Shown piece after piece: positions 36,301-51,300 of a stretch of 64,000 nucleotides of DNA. The stretch is from positions 1 to 64,000 of the forward strand of contig JANOIR010000077.1 of NCBI GenBank assembly GCA_031407765.1, read 5' to 3'. Position 1 is the first letter of the stretch, and every line of letters starts with the position of its first letter. The translations under genes were made by a program, and so were the position numbers. Source of the DNA: JBDSLU01 sp031407765 (GTDB lineage Bacteria; Acidobacteriota; Vicinamibacteria; Vicinamibacterales; Vicinamibacteraceae). The notes under the pieces were generated by a model, which worked only from the letters and a program-made list of their open reading frames with translations, was not told where the DNA came from and made no database searches.

Positions 36301-39300
36301 GACCGCATGAACGTCTACGGCACGAACGCCGCGGACTTCTTCCTGTTCCGCCCGAAGGCGATCTCCTCGCTGCAGACCGATGCCAACCGCGTGCCGGTCG
36401 TGGGCGGCCTTGCCGAGCGCGTCAACTACGAACTCCTGAGCGGCGGCATCACCATCTTCGGCCGCGACGGCGACGACACCTTCGTGCTGGACGACACGAG
36501 CGCGCCGCTCACAATCTACGGCGACGCCGGGCACGATGCCTTCCAGATCGGCCAGGTTTTCCAGTCGCCGCGCGACGCCTACGCCGGCCTGCTGCCGCAG
36601 GACTACGTCGACACCACGCCGATCACGCTCGGCTACCTGACCCCGGGCGTGCGCCATGCCGCCACCCTGTTCGGGGGCATCGGCAACGACTCGTTCACCG
36701 TCTACAGCAACAAGGCCGACCTGTTCCTGTTCGGCGAGGACGACGACGACACCTTCCGCATCCGCGCCTTCGTGGCGGTGAACCCGAACGACCTGAACGC
36801 GCCCGTCACCAACGTGAACGGCGGCAAGGGCGCGGACTTCATCACCTACACCGTGAACGCGCCGGTCCACATCGAGGGCGGCGACGGCTTCGACACCCTG
36901 ACGGTGGTCGGCACCGAGTTCGCGGACAAGTTCGTGGTGACCGAGGACGGGGTGTTCGGCGCCGGCCTGCACGTCGAATTCAACGGCATCGAGAGCGTCA
37001 CGCTCGACGCGCTCGAGGGCAACGACCAGTTCTTCGTCGCGAGCACCAAGGAAGGCGTGTCGGTGCAGTTGACCGGCGGCAAGGGCAGCGACACTTTCAA
37101 CGTCGCCGGCAGCGAGGGCGGCGGGGCGATCGAAGTGGTCAGCAACGACCTGCTCGGCCACAGCGCGCTGATCGGCATCGGCACATCGGGCAATTCGGTG
37201 GCGTCCAACTACAACAACGTCAACGCCGCCGACCTCTCCGCGAGCGTCGCCGACAACGACGAGGCGGGCATCGTGGTCACGGCGATCGGCGGCGCGCTGC
37301 GCGTCTACGAGGCGGCGGGCGCCTCCTCGATGGTGCGCAACCGCTACTCGGTGGTCCTGACGCGCTCGCCGGACGAGGAAGTCTTCGTCACGGCCTCGGC
37401 GATCGTCTCCAAGGAGAGCGACACGCGCGCCGGCGGCGTGGGCGTGGTCCTGAACGGCGGCCAGAGCACGCTGGTGTTCGACCGCACCAACTGGTTCATC
37501 CCGCAGATCATCGAAATCACGGCGCCGGACGACGACCTCGCCGAGGGCATCCGTTCGGTGAACATCCAGCACAGCGTGCGCCAGGGCGTGAAGATCGACG
37601 ACGGCGGCGCCTACGACGGCCTCGCGATCCCGTCGATGCAGGTGCAGGTGGTCGACAACGACGCCGCCGGCCTGGTGATCAATCAGAACAACGGCAAGCT
37701 CATCATCAGCGAAGGCGCCGACGTGGGCCTGGGCGACGGGTACTCCAACACGTACACGGTCTCGCTTGGCCGCATACCCACCGGCAATGTGCAGGTCGAC
37801 CTGCTGCCGCTGGTCGACGACCACAACAACGCCCAGGTAAGGACCTACCTGCGGGCGCCCAACCCGAGCACCGGGGTGATCGAGGACACGCTGGTTTCCT
37901 TCCTCACGTTTACATCGTCGAACTGGAATTTGCCGCAGACGATCGTGGTGAAGGCGATCGATCCCGACATCGTTCCCGCCAATGCGCTCGAAGGCACGCA
38001 CTACGCGCGCGTCACGCACCAGATCCACGACGCCGCCAGCACCGCCGCGTTCTATGGCCTGTCGCTGGACGACGTGGCGCAGGGCATCGCCGACAAGGTG
38101 AAGGGCGGCGACCTGCTCAGCATCTTCACCGCCTCGGTGGACAGGGCCAACGACCGGGTGACGCTCGAGGGCAAGACGCCGTTCACGGCGGCGAACGGCG
38201 CCGGCGCCGCAATCAACGCGGGCCTGAGCGTGATGGCTTTCACTCAGGCCAACGTCGCGCTACCGGCGGCTGTCACCAGCGGCAGCGTCTGGAGCGTGGT
38301 GATCGACGGGCGCAGCTACAGCTACACCGCCGGCTCCGGTTCGAGTCCCGCCCTCACTGGCTTGCGCGTTGCGCAAGGCCTGCGCGACGCGATCAACGCG
38401 GATACGTCCAACACGGGCTTCGTCGCGTCGTTCGCCGCGACCGGCACGCCGGACGCGGGAACCCTGAGCGTCGCGAAGGGCACCGACGCCTTCGTGCTGC
38501 GCAGCGGCTCGCTCGCCACCATCACCGCGGGCATGATCAGCGGCACCCTGTCCGCGACCCAGTACGCGAAGCTGGTGCTCGATGTCTCGGGTGCCGTCGC
38601 GGTGGGCAATACCTGGGCCGTCACGCTGAACGGCGTCGAATACAAGTACGTCGCCGGCAAGAACGGCGAAATGACCACGCTGCCCTCGGTCGACGTCACG
38701 GTCAGCGACAAGGACGTGCCGGCGGTGCAGGTGACGCAGACCGGCGGCAGCACGCAGGTCACCGAGCCGACCACCAGCGTGACGCTCGGCGGCGGCCAGG
38801 TCTCCGGCATCGTCGCCGACGGCGCCGCGCTGGTCCTCACCGCGGGCCCGGCGGCCTTCAACGCCTCGATCGAGATCACCAGCAACGGGCTGACCAACGC
38901 GAACGGCGTCGGCACGGTCAGCGGCACCAAGGTCTGGACCGCGGCGACGGTGACCCTGAGCGGCAGCGTGTCGCTGGGCGACACCTTCACGCTGCGGGTG
39001 AACAACACCGACTACAGCTACATCGCGGGCACCGACGGCCACACCGTGGACCTCGCGACGGTGACGCAGAAGCTCGGCGACAAGCTGGTGACGGCCGGCT
39101 TCGCGCCCGTGATCGTCGGCGCCAGCGGCACCATCTCGATGGCCAGAACGGCCGGCCTGGCGATCCAGGTGAAGAAGGGCGCCATGGCCGTCGCCGGAAC
39201 CTCGGCGCTGTCGGACGCCACGGTCGCGCTGAGCGGCAGCACCGCGCTCGGCGATACCTGGACGCTCACCCTGGTGGACCCGGTGACGGGTACGGTCACG

Positions 39301-42300
39301 AAGTACAGCCACCAGACGCTGGCAACCGACGACCTGGAGGACGTGGCGGTCGGCCTGCTCGGCAAGCTTGGCAAGGCCGTGACCACCGGCGCCAAGAACT
39401 ACAGCACCCCCGTGACCTTCGGCAGCGACCAGGTCTTCAGCATTAACCTGGGCGGCGGGGCGCAGACGCTCACGCTGCTCGCGGGCACCTACAACAGCGA
39501 CGGCACGGGAGGCGCGACCGAGATCGCGGCCGCCGTCAACGGCCTGATCGGCGCGTCGCCGCTGGCCGGCCTGGTCACGGCCTCGATGACCGGCGGCCTG
39601 CTCACGCTGACGACGACCGCCAGCGGCAGCGCGGCGCAGATCACGGTCGGCGGCCCGGACCAGGTCGCGATATTCAACAACTCCTCCATCGGCTACGGCC
39701 ACGGCGGCAGCACCAAGCTGCTGACCCAGCTCACGGGCGACTTCGGCTCCGCGGTGCTGAAGGAGTCGTCGCACCACAACTCGATCTACACCGCCCAGGA
39801 CATCGACGCCACCGCCTGGAGCGCGAGCGGCAACACCGATTTCGGCAACAGCAGCGTGCCCCACCTCACCATCAAGGGCACCGGAAACGGCGAGACGGAC
39901 TTCTACAAGTTCGTGATCACCCCGACGATGCTGGCGACGGGGGCCGTGAACGCCGTGTTCGACATCGACCACGGCTTCGATCCGAACTCCGACCCGGTGC
40001 TCTGGGGCAGCCTGCTGACGCTGTACGACAGCCAGGGCCGCATCGTCGACCAGGGCGCCCGCGTCGTGCATCCGAGCATCGGGGGTGGAGGCAGCTCGTA
40101 CCAGTACGACGGTTACCTCGCGCACACCTTCACCAACGCGCAGGACAGCTTCGGCAACTACATCAACGCCGGGGTCTATTTCGTCGAGGTGTCGAACTGG
40201 CTGACCTTCGTCACGCGCTCCGCGGGGCTGCCGAACGGCACGGATTACGACCTGAACGTGTCGCTGCCGCGGCACGACGTGGCGCGCTTCTCGTTCGCGC
40301 CCGCGCCGGTCATCGAGGCCGAGTCGCCCGGCAATCCGGTGCAGAGCATTGAATCCGCCAACAACTGGTACACCTTCACCAACCCGAACATCGGCAACCA
40401 GGCGGACCCGAATTCGTCGCACGCCACGGTCGACTCCAACACCGCCTACACCACGGTGCGCGGCACCGGCAACAACACCAGCGACGCCTACAGCTTCCGC
40501 ATCACCGGCGACATGCTGAAGCAGAACGCCGCAACGCTGGACACGACCGCTTCCCCGACCGACAGCGGCCACCTTTACTACAGCACCGCCTCGGTCCAGG
40601 TCACCGGCTTGCCCGCGGTGGGCGACACCTGGGAACTGGTGATCGACGGCAAGAGCTTCAGCTATGTCGTGACGGCCGCCGACGCGGCCGGCGCGAACCC
40701 GGCGGCCATCGTCACCGGCCTGCTCGCCGATATCACGGCCGACAAGGCGGCCACCGCGACCTGGACGGTCAACTCGTCTACGCCGGGCACGATCAACATC
40801 AGCGACGCCAACGGCTTCTGGTACGAGGCGAACCACACCGTCAAGGCCGCCAGCATGGTCACCCAGGCCGGCAAGCCGCATTCCTCTTCGACGGTCAATT
40901 TCACAGCCGCCGACGTCGCGCTGGGCGGCACGGTCGCGGTCGGCGACGTGTGGCAGGTCCTGATCACGCAGGGCGGGGTGACGACGACCTTCGCCACCGA
41001 CCCGGCGATTTCCACCAGCGACCTGCCCTCGATCACGCAGGCGCTCGCCGACAAGATCCAGAACACGAAGCCGGGCGGGGCGACCTACGACGCCACCGTC
41101 GTCGGCGGCAAGCTGCACCTTTCAGCCGCGAGCGGCTCGTTCAGCTTCGAGGTCAAGCAGCAGTCGCGCACGCTCTCGACCAGCACGTTCACGATCAGCG
41201 CCACGCCGTTGCAGACCCAGGCAGAGTTCCAGAACCTGCTCTGGACCACGTCGGATGTCGTGTTGGGTGGCACCTACACGGCGCGCGAGACGTACACGAT
41301 GGTCATCGACAGCGCCGTCAGTGGCGTGACGGCGAAGACCGTTAGCTACACGGCCGGCGACACGATCAGCGGCTACACGCTGACCAACACCTTGGCGGAT
41401 GTCGCCAAGGGCCTGGTCGACAAGATCAATGCGCTGTCCGGCGCGACCTTCACCGCCAGCGTCCAGGGCGGAAACACGATCCGCATCACCGACACGAGCT
41501 CCGGTTCGCAGGGCTTCACGCTGCAGTACGCGATCGCGCCGGCGCCGTCGGTCTCCGAGCTCGCCGACATCGGGGGCTGGGTGAAGACCGAAGCCTTCGC
41601 GACCACCCCCGCCGTCGTCCCCGGCCAGCTTTACACGGTGACGATCGAGCCGACGAGCGGCGCGACGATGACCTACGGCTACGTCGCCGACAGCGACGAC
41701 GACATCACCGAGGTGCTGAACCAGCTCGCGGCGAAGATCGGCGCCGACAATACGGCCGATGGCGGCTATGAGGCGGTCGTCTCCAGCGTCACCGGCAACG
41801 TCGCCCTGACCGTCGTCAATCCGGACAAGGTCTCGATCAACCTGCGCGTCGACCGAGGCACCGTCACCGCGGAGCCCGGCTATGCGAAAACGGTTTCGCT
41901 GACGACCGACGGCAGCCACCAGATCGTGGCGGGCGAGACCTTCACGGTCACGGTGCGCACGGCAGGCGGCAGCACGGATGTCTTCGCGGTCAAGGCGGCC
42001 ACCACGTCCCTCTCCGACTTGCTCACCGCCCTCCAGGACAAGATCGACCTGGGCGGCGAGTATGAAGCCACCGCCGACGTGCAGAGCGCCTCCCAGGGCA
42101 CCCTGACCATCGTCAATAAGGACACGTCCTCGCCGGAGTCCATCAGCGTGCTGCTCACGCGGGGCAGCCTGACCGACGCTTCGGCGTGGTCCGAGACGCT
42201 CCAGCTCTCCGCGATCGCGAACAACGAGGTGGTGAGCGTCACGCTGGTCGAGACCAGCGGCGGAACGCCGGCGACGAGGAGCTACAGCTACCGTTCCGCC

Positions 42301-45300
42301 GGTACCAATGACGCGAGCGTCGAAGCCGTCCTTTCCGGTCTCGCGAGCCAGATCACCAACGAGGCCGGCGCGCTCTACACGGCGACGTACGACACGGACC
42401 GCAACGCCCTGACGATCGTGAGCAAGGCGCGCACCAGCTTCGACACCCACCTGAGCCGCGGCACCTTCTCTAGCCCGGCGGCGAACTCCATCCAGACCGC
42501 CGAGCTCGCGTTCTCGTCGGCAAGCGGCGCAGCCGCCAACGACGTCTACACCCTCTCGCTCACGCAGTCGTCGGTCACCACGGTCTACAGCTACAAGGCG
42601 GCGGCCAACGACACGATCGCGACGATCCTGGGCGCCCTTGCCGGCGCGCTGCCCAGTGGCGCCACCGGTTTCACCAGCTACATCGATACGACGCGCGGCA
42701 CGATAACCGTCGTGGACAACGACGGCGGCGCCTTCAGCGTCTCGCTCAGCCAGGGCGCCTTCGCGACGACCGCGACGACGGAAGGCTGGACAGAGAGCGT
42801 GAAGCTGACCCAGGCGACGATCACCAGCAATACGACGTTCACCGTGACCATCGGGACGGACACGATCAATACGACCGTCAACGCCTCGGGCGGCAGTCCG
42901 AAGACGGTGACCGATATCGCCACCGCGATCGCGGGGCAAATCGACGGCAGCGCCATCGGCAGTACGGGCAGCAACTACCGTGCCGTCGCCAACGGCGATG
43001 TCATCACGATCTTCACGAACGCTTCGACCAGGACGCTCGGTGCGGTCAACATCACGGCGCCGGGCTCGGCTTCGATCGCCAGCGCCGCCGCCTACACCGA
43101 GACGTTCGAGCTCACAGGCTCGGTCGCTACCGGGAAGACCTGGAGCGTGGAACTCGGCGGCACCGTGTACAGCTATGCGGCACTGTCGTCGGATACCACG
43201 CTCGAGCTGGTCGCAACGGGCCTGCGCGGCGTGGTCAACGCGACTACTGCGTACGACGCCTACGTAGGCACGGCGAGCGGGAGTGCACGGACCGTGACCG
43301 TCAAGTCGGCCACGGCGACGGCGTTCGCGACGGCGCACAACGTGACTTCGGTGACGGCGGCGGATGCCACAGCCGGCGGCTGGGCGGAAACCATCAAGCT
43401 CGATTCGGGCGCCACGATCGCGGCGAACACGACCTGGGCGGTGTCCCTCGGTGGTTCGAGCGGCGCGCAGGAGAACTTCAGCGTGGTCCAGTCCGCGGCG
43501 ACCGCCGACGCGACTGCTTCGGCTGCCGCCCGTGCCGCGCTGACCACCAGCCTCGTCTCGAAGATCAACACCTCGGGCTCCTACATCGCGCTCGTCACCG
43601 GCACCGACACCATCACGATCATCCGCGAGAGCGGCACGACGGCGACCGACCAGAGGACCGCAGGGCAGACCACGCCGAGCGCCACCTGGGCGAACGCTTC
43701 GGTCTGGAGCGAGACTTACGAACTCTCGACCGCTGGCACCGTCAACCAGTCGACCTGGGCGGTCGCCCTGCCGGGCGACGCCGCGGTCTACGCCGTCGCC
43801 GGCAGCACGCTCGCGATTGCGACATCCAACCTCGAGACGGCGATCGACGCCTCGAGCAACTACAAGGCCGCGGTCACGAGCACGAGCGCGTCGACGGGTC
43901 CGAACACGATCACGATCTTCAAGAACGCCATGACGGCCTTCGACGCCGGCACCGCGATCTCGACCGCCCAGCTTGCGGACGCCTCGGCTTGGACCGAAAG
44001 CTTCCTGCTCGAGGATGCGGTCCAGGACAACAGGACCTGGGCGGTTGCGCTGAATGACGGGACGGCGACGAGCGTCTTTGCCTACACAGCGGCGAACGGC
44101 TCGTCGAACATCACGACCGGGCTCGCCGGGACGGCGTCGGGAGGCTACCGCGCGATCGACTCGGGCAACGGCACGGTCACCTTCATCCGCACGAACGCTG
44201 CAACGCTGACGTCCTACACCACAGCCGGCAATACGGCGACGCTGAATCCGACCTGGGTGCAGTCGGTGCTGGTGCGCAACCAGAACGACAGCGCCGACGC
44301 GGTCGTGGCGCGCGAGACCTGGAAGCTGGACCTCGACACCAACCTGTACAGCTATGAAGCGGGTGTCGGCGGCCACGCGCTGACGCTGCTGAAGGTCGCG
44401 ACCGAACTCACGACCACGGTGAACGGCGCCGGCAACTACGACGCGGCGCTCACTTCCGCGTCGGACAACACCTGGCACGTGATCACGGTGGCGCGCGAGG
44501 ACGCGGCCGCCCTGGTCACCACACCGAGCATCGACGGCGCGCCGACGCTGGCGACGCAGGCTGTGAGCGGCGACGTCAGGAACGCCTGGCGCCTGGAGCT
44601 CGACCTGGACAACAACACGGTTTCGGGCGACACCTGGAGCGTGACGCTGGGCGGCACGAACGTGCTGGTCAACGGCGGCGGGAGCGCGGGCGACATCTCG
44701 GCGTTCACGACCGGAACCCTGGTGCCGGCGTTGACGGGCAACGGCTACTTGGTTACGACCACGAGCGCGGCGGCGGGCCAGGTCAGCATCTCGCTCGCTT
44801 CGGGCGCGCAGGTCACGGCCGACAAGATCGAGCACTTCAAGCGCCTGAAGAACCACGGCTTGACGACGAACCCGGCCTCTCCGATGACCGACCCGGCGCA
44901 CTACACGCGCGCCGTGGTGGAGCTCGCGGGCGACGTGCGGGTGAACGACACCTGGACTATCAAGCTCAACGGCATCGAGTACACCGCCAAGGTCGCGCTC
45001 GGCGACAACATCAACGGCGTCGCGGAAAAGCTGAAGAACGCGATCCCCACCGGCCTGTACACGGTCACGCGCACCAACAGCACGCTCGACATCCGCGTCA
45101 ACACCGCGACCGCCTGGTTCACCGGCTTCACGGTCGAGGCCTCGCAGGGCGGCGGCAAGGCGCAGGCCCTGTTCGATGTCGACAACGCCAACCTGGTGAC
45201 GGGCCAGACGCGCGAGACCCAGCTCGTGGAGCGCGACCGCCTGGTGCGCGACCCGTACAGCGGCGTCGAAACGATCATCAGAGAAACGGTGGAGGAGTAC

Positions 45301-48300
45301 ACGTATCACAGCTACGTGGACTACCTGACGCTCGGCCTGTACGATGAATCCGGCAGCCTGGTCGCGCGGATGAATCCGTTCCTGACCCCGGGCTACCTCG
45401 ACCTCGGCAGCAAGGCCAACAACTACTTCACGGTCGATTCGGGCGGCAACTACGTCCTCAACCAGGCGGTGGCCGACCCGCAGCTCTATTACGAGTTCAC
45501 CGATCCGGACAAGAACTACCAGATCCGGGCCGAGTCGTACCGCCACTACCTGGCCGCCAGCCCGTACAGCGACGGCTACCTCGGCGTGGTCTCCAGCGGC
45601 CAGTCCTACGACCTGGTGGTGGCGATCCAGAACCACGAAGTCAACCGCGAGGCGATTTCGCTGGTCGGCAAGACGATGACCTTCATGGACGGCACCGGCA
45701 AGGGCCAGAGCGCGAACGTGATCGCCTACGACCCGCTGACCAGCACCTACACGCTCGACAAGCAGCTCACCAACCCGTCGACCCTGCTCGTGGGTTCGGG
45801 CTTGACGACGGGCATGTTCTCGTCGTACCAGATCGATTACTCGATGCAGAGCGAGTTCCCGGGCTACTCGTCGAACTTCGACACCTTCGAAGTGGTGCTC
45901 ACCGGCCGGCCGGGCGACGTCACCACGGTCGACGTGGTGCCGCAGGTGACCGGCAGCTACAACTCCGACAAGGCCTTCTCGGCGCGTGACGGCTACGGCC
46001 TGCACGAGGCGGTGCAGGTCGACGTCGCGACGCCGCAGGCGAAGATCAAGCTCGCGTACGTCGACGCTGCGGGCAACGCGGTCACGAGCGTCGCAGGCGT
46101 CGAGACCTGGGTGCTGACCCTGGGCGGTACGACGCTGGCGGAATCGACCTTCAGCTCCGCGACCGTCGCCGGGACCACGTTGACGGCCATCGCGACGGAC
46201 CTGATCACGCAGGTCAACCTGGCGAACATCGGCTACGTCGCGAGCAACGTTGGCGAGAACATCCTCCTGACCCGCTACAACGGCGACCGCCAGTCCTTCG
46301 TCGCCAAGCTCGCGGTGAAGGTCGGCAGCGGTTCGAGCGCGGTGCCCGATACCAAGGGCGCGATCGGGATCACCCAGTCGGACGCCAACAAGCAGCTGAC
46401 CATCAGCCTCACCGGCGAGCCGCGGGTCGGCGAAGACTGGAAGGTCACGATCACGTCCGGCGCGTTCACCAGGACCTACACGCAGGCGGTCGGATTCGGC
46501 GACGAACTCGCCGACATCGCCGAGCACCTGAGCGCGCAGATCAAGGCCGAGAGCAGCGTCAACTTCCGCACGCTGCTCAAAGGGCGCGAGATCGTCGTCA
46601 CGCGCGTGGACGGCGGCGTGATCACGTCCGCCAGCGCCGCGATCACCCCGGACAGCCGCGGCAGCGCCGCGGTCACCGCACAGCTCGTGTTCTCGAACGT
46701 GAACGGGGCCCTGAACGCCTGGAACATCCCCCAGAAAGTCGTCGTCACCGCGGTGGACGACCAGGTGATCGAGGGCGGCGACCTGAAGGTGTTCCCGGCG
46801 ATGGACGAGCACGTGAACCGCATCCGCGGGCCGCTCGTGATCCAGGGCGGCATCATCCACACCGAGGACAACGCCCTGCGCAATCCGTTCATGCTGCCGG
46901 GCGAGAACAACAACCCGCTGATCGAAGGCAGCACCACCGCCGACGCGGCGTCCGCCGGTAACACCCTCACCGACATCAACGCGGTGCACTACGACCCGCT
47001 GCGCGGCCAGATGCCGGGCTTCGACCCGCGCATGGACACCAGCACCACGGGCTTCCTCTACGACATGACCGTGGTGACCGGCGTCGGCACCGGCATCACG
47101 CAGCACGTCGAGGCGCTCACCGGCACCGGCGTCGCGATCAAGTCCGAGACGCTCGGCACGGCGTTCTCCGCCTCGATCAGCGTCACCAGAAGCGATGGCG
47201 TCACTGTCGGCACGGGCTCCGGCACCATCAGCGGCACGGGTACTTCGGCCACCACGTACTCGAATGCGACGCTGGTGCTCGAAGGCGCGGTGTTCAAGGG
47301 CCAGGAATGGAGCATCCGGCTCAACGGCAGCACCGGCCCGACCTACACCTACATTGCGGGCTCGCGCCCCGGCGGTGGGCCGACCGACGATGTGCTCACA
47401 CTGGACGTGGTGGCGCAACGCCTCGCCCAGCTCATCAATGCGACCCCGCCGGCCGGCGTCGCGGCGACTACCGGCACCTCCATGCTCAAGCTGACCAGCA
47501 CCACCGGCGTGAGTATCGACGTGCTGAAGGGGCGCGCGCGCCTGAGCGATACGATCGCCACCGGCGCCACAAACTGGGAGCTGGCCCAGATCCAGCTGGC
47601 CGGTTCCCCTATCGACGGCTCCGTTACCGCGGGCGATCGCTGGAAGATTACGCTCGGTACCGCGGACTTCGTCTACATCGTTTCGGCCGGCGACACCCTC
47701 GCCAAGGTCGCGCGCGGGCTCGCCGACCAGGTCGACCAGGCGCTCGCCTACCACGCCGACGTCAAGCTCGACACGGTGCGGTTCACCTCGACGTGGGGCG
47801 CGGCGCTGACGAGCGGCACCGGCTACTTCATCAGCCCGGTCAACAGCAACATCCTGGCGGTCGAAGCCGACCAGGTGGACGTGCTCAACGTCTACAACCG
47901 CAACAGCGTCTCGAACGACGTCGGCACGCTGACCGAGAACCGGCTCTACGGCTTGGGCATGGGCCCGGACAGCGTGGTCGGCGGCAAGGCGATGAACGGC
48001 GGCATCACTTACGCCGGCCTGGAGCAGGTCAATCTCAGGCTGGGCTCGGGCAACGACCACATCGTCGTCGAGTCGACCCATCAGGGCGCCACGACGATCA
48101 GCGGCGCGGCGGGCGACGATTGGATCGAAGTGAAGAAGGTGTCGGGCCACACCACGCTCGACCTTGGCACCAGCGTGACCACCGGCAACCGGGTGGACGT
48201 GGGCAGCGCCGACAATCGCGTCGACCAGGTCACGGGCCTCCTCGACATCATCGGCGGCGTCCAGGTGGTCAACCAGGCGCCGACCACGGTGCAGCTCGAC

Positions 48301-51300
48301 ACGGTCAACGTCAACGACTCGGGCGACACCAACGCCAACACCGGCACTCTCACCGCCACGACGCTGACCGGGCTCGACATGGCCTCGGTCGAGGAAATCC
48401 AGCTGGTGCGCGTGCAGGCCAAGTCGGGCACCTTCCGCCTCACTTACACGACGCCGAACGCGACGCCGCTGCCGGTTCCGGTGACCTTCACGCAGGCCGA
48501 TTTCGCGACCGCGGGCGTCGCCGCGGGCAAGGTGCAGGCCGCGCTGCGCAGCCTGTACGACAACACGACCGACATTCTCGTATTCGAAGACAGCCGCGAG
48601 GCGCTGGACGACGGCGTGCACGCCGTGACCTACAGGGTGGTGTTCACCGGCAATCTCGCCGGCCGCAACATGGAAGAGATCATCTGGGGCGAGACGCGCG
48701 CGGCGGCGGCGGCGACGCTGCAGGCCTTCGCGGGCGAGTCGATCGACGTCGGCGTCACGACGCTGCGCCAGGGCACCCCGACGCCCGCGATCGGCAACGT
48801 GCAGACGGTGACCGTCAACGGCGCCGGCAGCTTCACGCTTACGATCAATGTTCCGGTTCCTGGCGGCACCCCGCTGCAGACCACGCAGACCACTGCTTCG
48901 ATCCTGGTCGGCGCCTCGGCGGACGAGGTGCTCAAGATCCTCGACCTTATCCTCAACCCGAACGGCTCTGTCCTCGATCCGCTGAACGATCGCAACGACA
49001 ACTCGAAGCCATACACGAACAACGTCGCCGTCACGAAGGTCGGCAACGTCTACACGATCGCATTCCAGGGCGAGCATCGCGCCAAGGCGATCGTCGCCAC
49101 CACCGGCAGCGTCGAAGTCGCCACGCGCACCAGCGGCATCAACTACTACGGCCTCAATACCCTCAATGTGACGCTCGGCTCGGGCGCGGATATCTTCAAC
49201 GTCCAGGGCACGAGCGCGATCACCAACCTGAAGACCGCCGGCGGCAACGACCAGGTCTTCGTCTCCTCGAGCGCCAATGTGCAGACCGACAGCGTGGTGA
49301 CGCTGCGCAGCGGCGATCCGGCGGTCCTGGGATACAGCCTGGCCGAAGCGGCCGTGTCGGTCGTCATCGAAGTCAGGAACTCGAGCGGCGCGGTCGTGAA
49401 GTCCTTCACCCTTGGCCAGACGGCGGCGGGCGCCTATTCGCAGGCCTGGGACGGAACCGACACCCTGGGGCAAGCGGTAGCCGCAGGCACCTACACCTAC
49501 TCGGTGACTGGCGTGCGCTCGACTGGCGCGCTGACGCAGGCCTCCGGCGACACGCCCGCGCTGGCCTTCAGCCTGGCAGAGGCGGCGGATTCGGTCAGCG
49601 TCGTCGTGAAGGATGCGACCGGAGCCGTGGTCAAGACCATCGCTCTGGGCGTTACTGCCATAGGCGCGCACGCGCCGGTATGGGACGGCACGAATGCGGC
49701 GGGGGTGCTGGCGCCCTCGGGCCGATACACCTACACGGTGACCGCTACGCGCGCCAACGCGACGACCTTCGCCGGAATTGTCTCGACGTTCGCCGGCGTC
49801 GCAACGACGGCCAACGTATCCGGGTTCCTGGCCGGCAACACCTTCGCCTTCCGGGGCGAAGGGGGCCATGCGCCGGCGCTGACGTATGAACTGTCGGCTG
49901 GCGTTGCCCAGGCCCTGGTCAAAATCTACGACACGACCGGAACGCTGGTGCGCACCATGACGGTGAATTCGCCGGCTGCCGGAACGCACACCACCACCTG
50001 GGACGGCAAAAACGAGACGAACCAGCGCCTTGCGGCCGGCACTTACACCTACCAGGTGACCAATGCGCTTGGCGCGATCATCGGCACCACCGCCATGAAC
50101 GGCACGCTGGACGCGGTGAACGGCCTGCTTAATATTGACTCGGGCAGCGGCACGAACGCGCTGATGGTGAGCGACGCGGGCTCGCGCGCGCCCAACACGG
50201 CGACCCTGAGCAACAGCCAGATCCTCGGCCTTGCCTCGGCCAACATCAATTACGTGGCTACCGCGAGCGCGCGCAACCTCGCCGGCACCGTTGTCGACAC
50301 GCTCGGCGCCACGGGAACCTTCGCCGGCGGCATCACGGTGTGGAGCGGCTACGGCGTCGACAACGTGACGGTCGCCAGCACCCGCCTTGAGACCGACGCG
50401 ACGAAGCGGACGATCACGACCCTGAACACGGGGCTGGGCGGCGATACCGTCGCCGTGAGGCTGGACGCCGTTGCCGGCTTGCCGGGCGACGGGATCGCGG
50501 ACGGATTCTTCGCGCTGAACACGCAGGGGCCGTTCGACCACGATTTCCTCGTCGGCCCCGCGCTCGGCGCCGACGACGACAAGGTCGACGCCAGCCTGTC
50601 GTCGCTGCCGCTCGTCATCTTCGGCGGCCAGGGCAAGGATGAGATCGTCGGCGGCAGCGGCAACGACATCATCTTCGGCGACCGCGGCCGCGTGGAGTAC
50701 ACCGATTCCAGCGGCGCGGTGGTGCAGGTGCTCGGCTGGGGCGGCCTGGGCGACAGGACCGACGGCCTCGTTCACCTGGGCGGCGTCGCTCGCTCGGTGA
50801 ACCTCGAGGTGGGCGCGAACGACTACATCGATGGCGGCGAAGGGCGCAACGTCGTGATCGGCGGCAAGAATGGCGGCGGCGCGCTGCTCCATGCGGCGGC
50901 CGGCAGCTACGACGGTGACTACCTGTGGGTCGGATCCGGCAACGACGTCGTGCTGGGCGACAACGGCCGGGTAGCGTTCAACGCGGCCGGCGACGTAACG
51001 CGCCTGGAGACCACGGACGTCGATGCCTCGACTGGCGGCAACGACACGATCCGCGCCGGCGAGGGGGACAACCGGATTCTCGGCGGGATGGGCGTCGACA
51101 CGATCACAGTGGGCAGCGGGAAAGACGCCATTCTGGGCGACAACGGCTTCATGCAGATGGACGTCAACGGCGGCAATTTCGAGACAATCGCCACGAACTC
51201 GCTCGCCTCGACGGGCGGCAGCGCCACCAGCCTGGGCGACGCGGACATCATCACGGGCCAGGACGGCAAGAAGATCGTGCTGGGCGGCGACGGTGGCGAC

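Noticed and set aside
34375..38028. 1,217-codon - strand frame
   Set aside because: Shadow frame; composition unlike the clear genes in the window.
47307..49889. 860-codon + strand frame in another phase
   Set aside because: Lies wholly inside the giant gene in a shifted frame; Arg/Gly-rich, no domain, and the giant frame shows continuous module homology through it.
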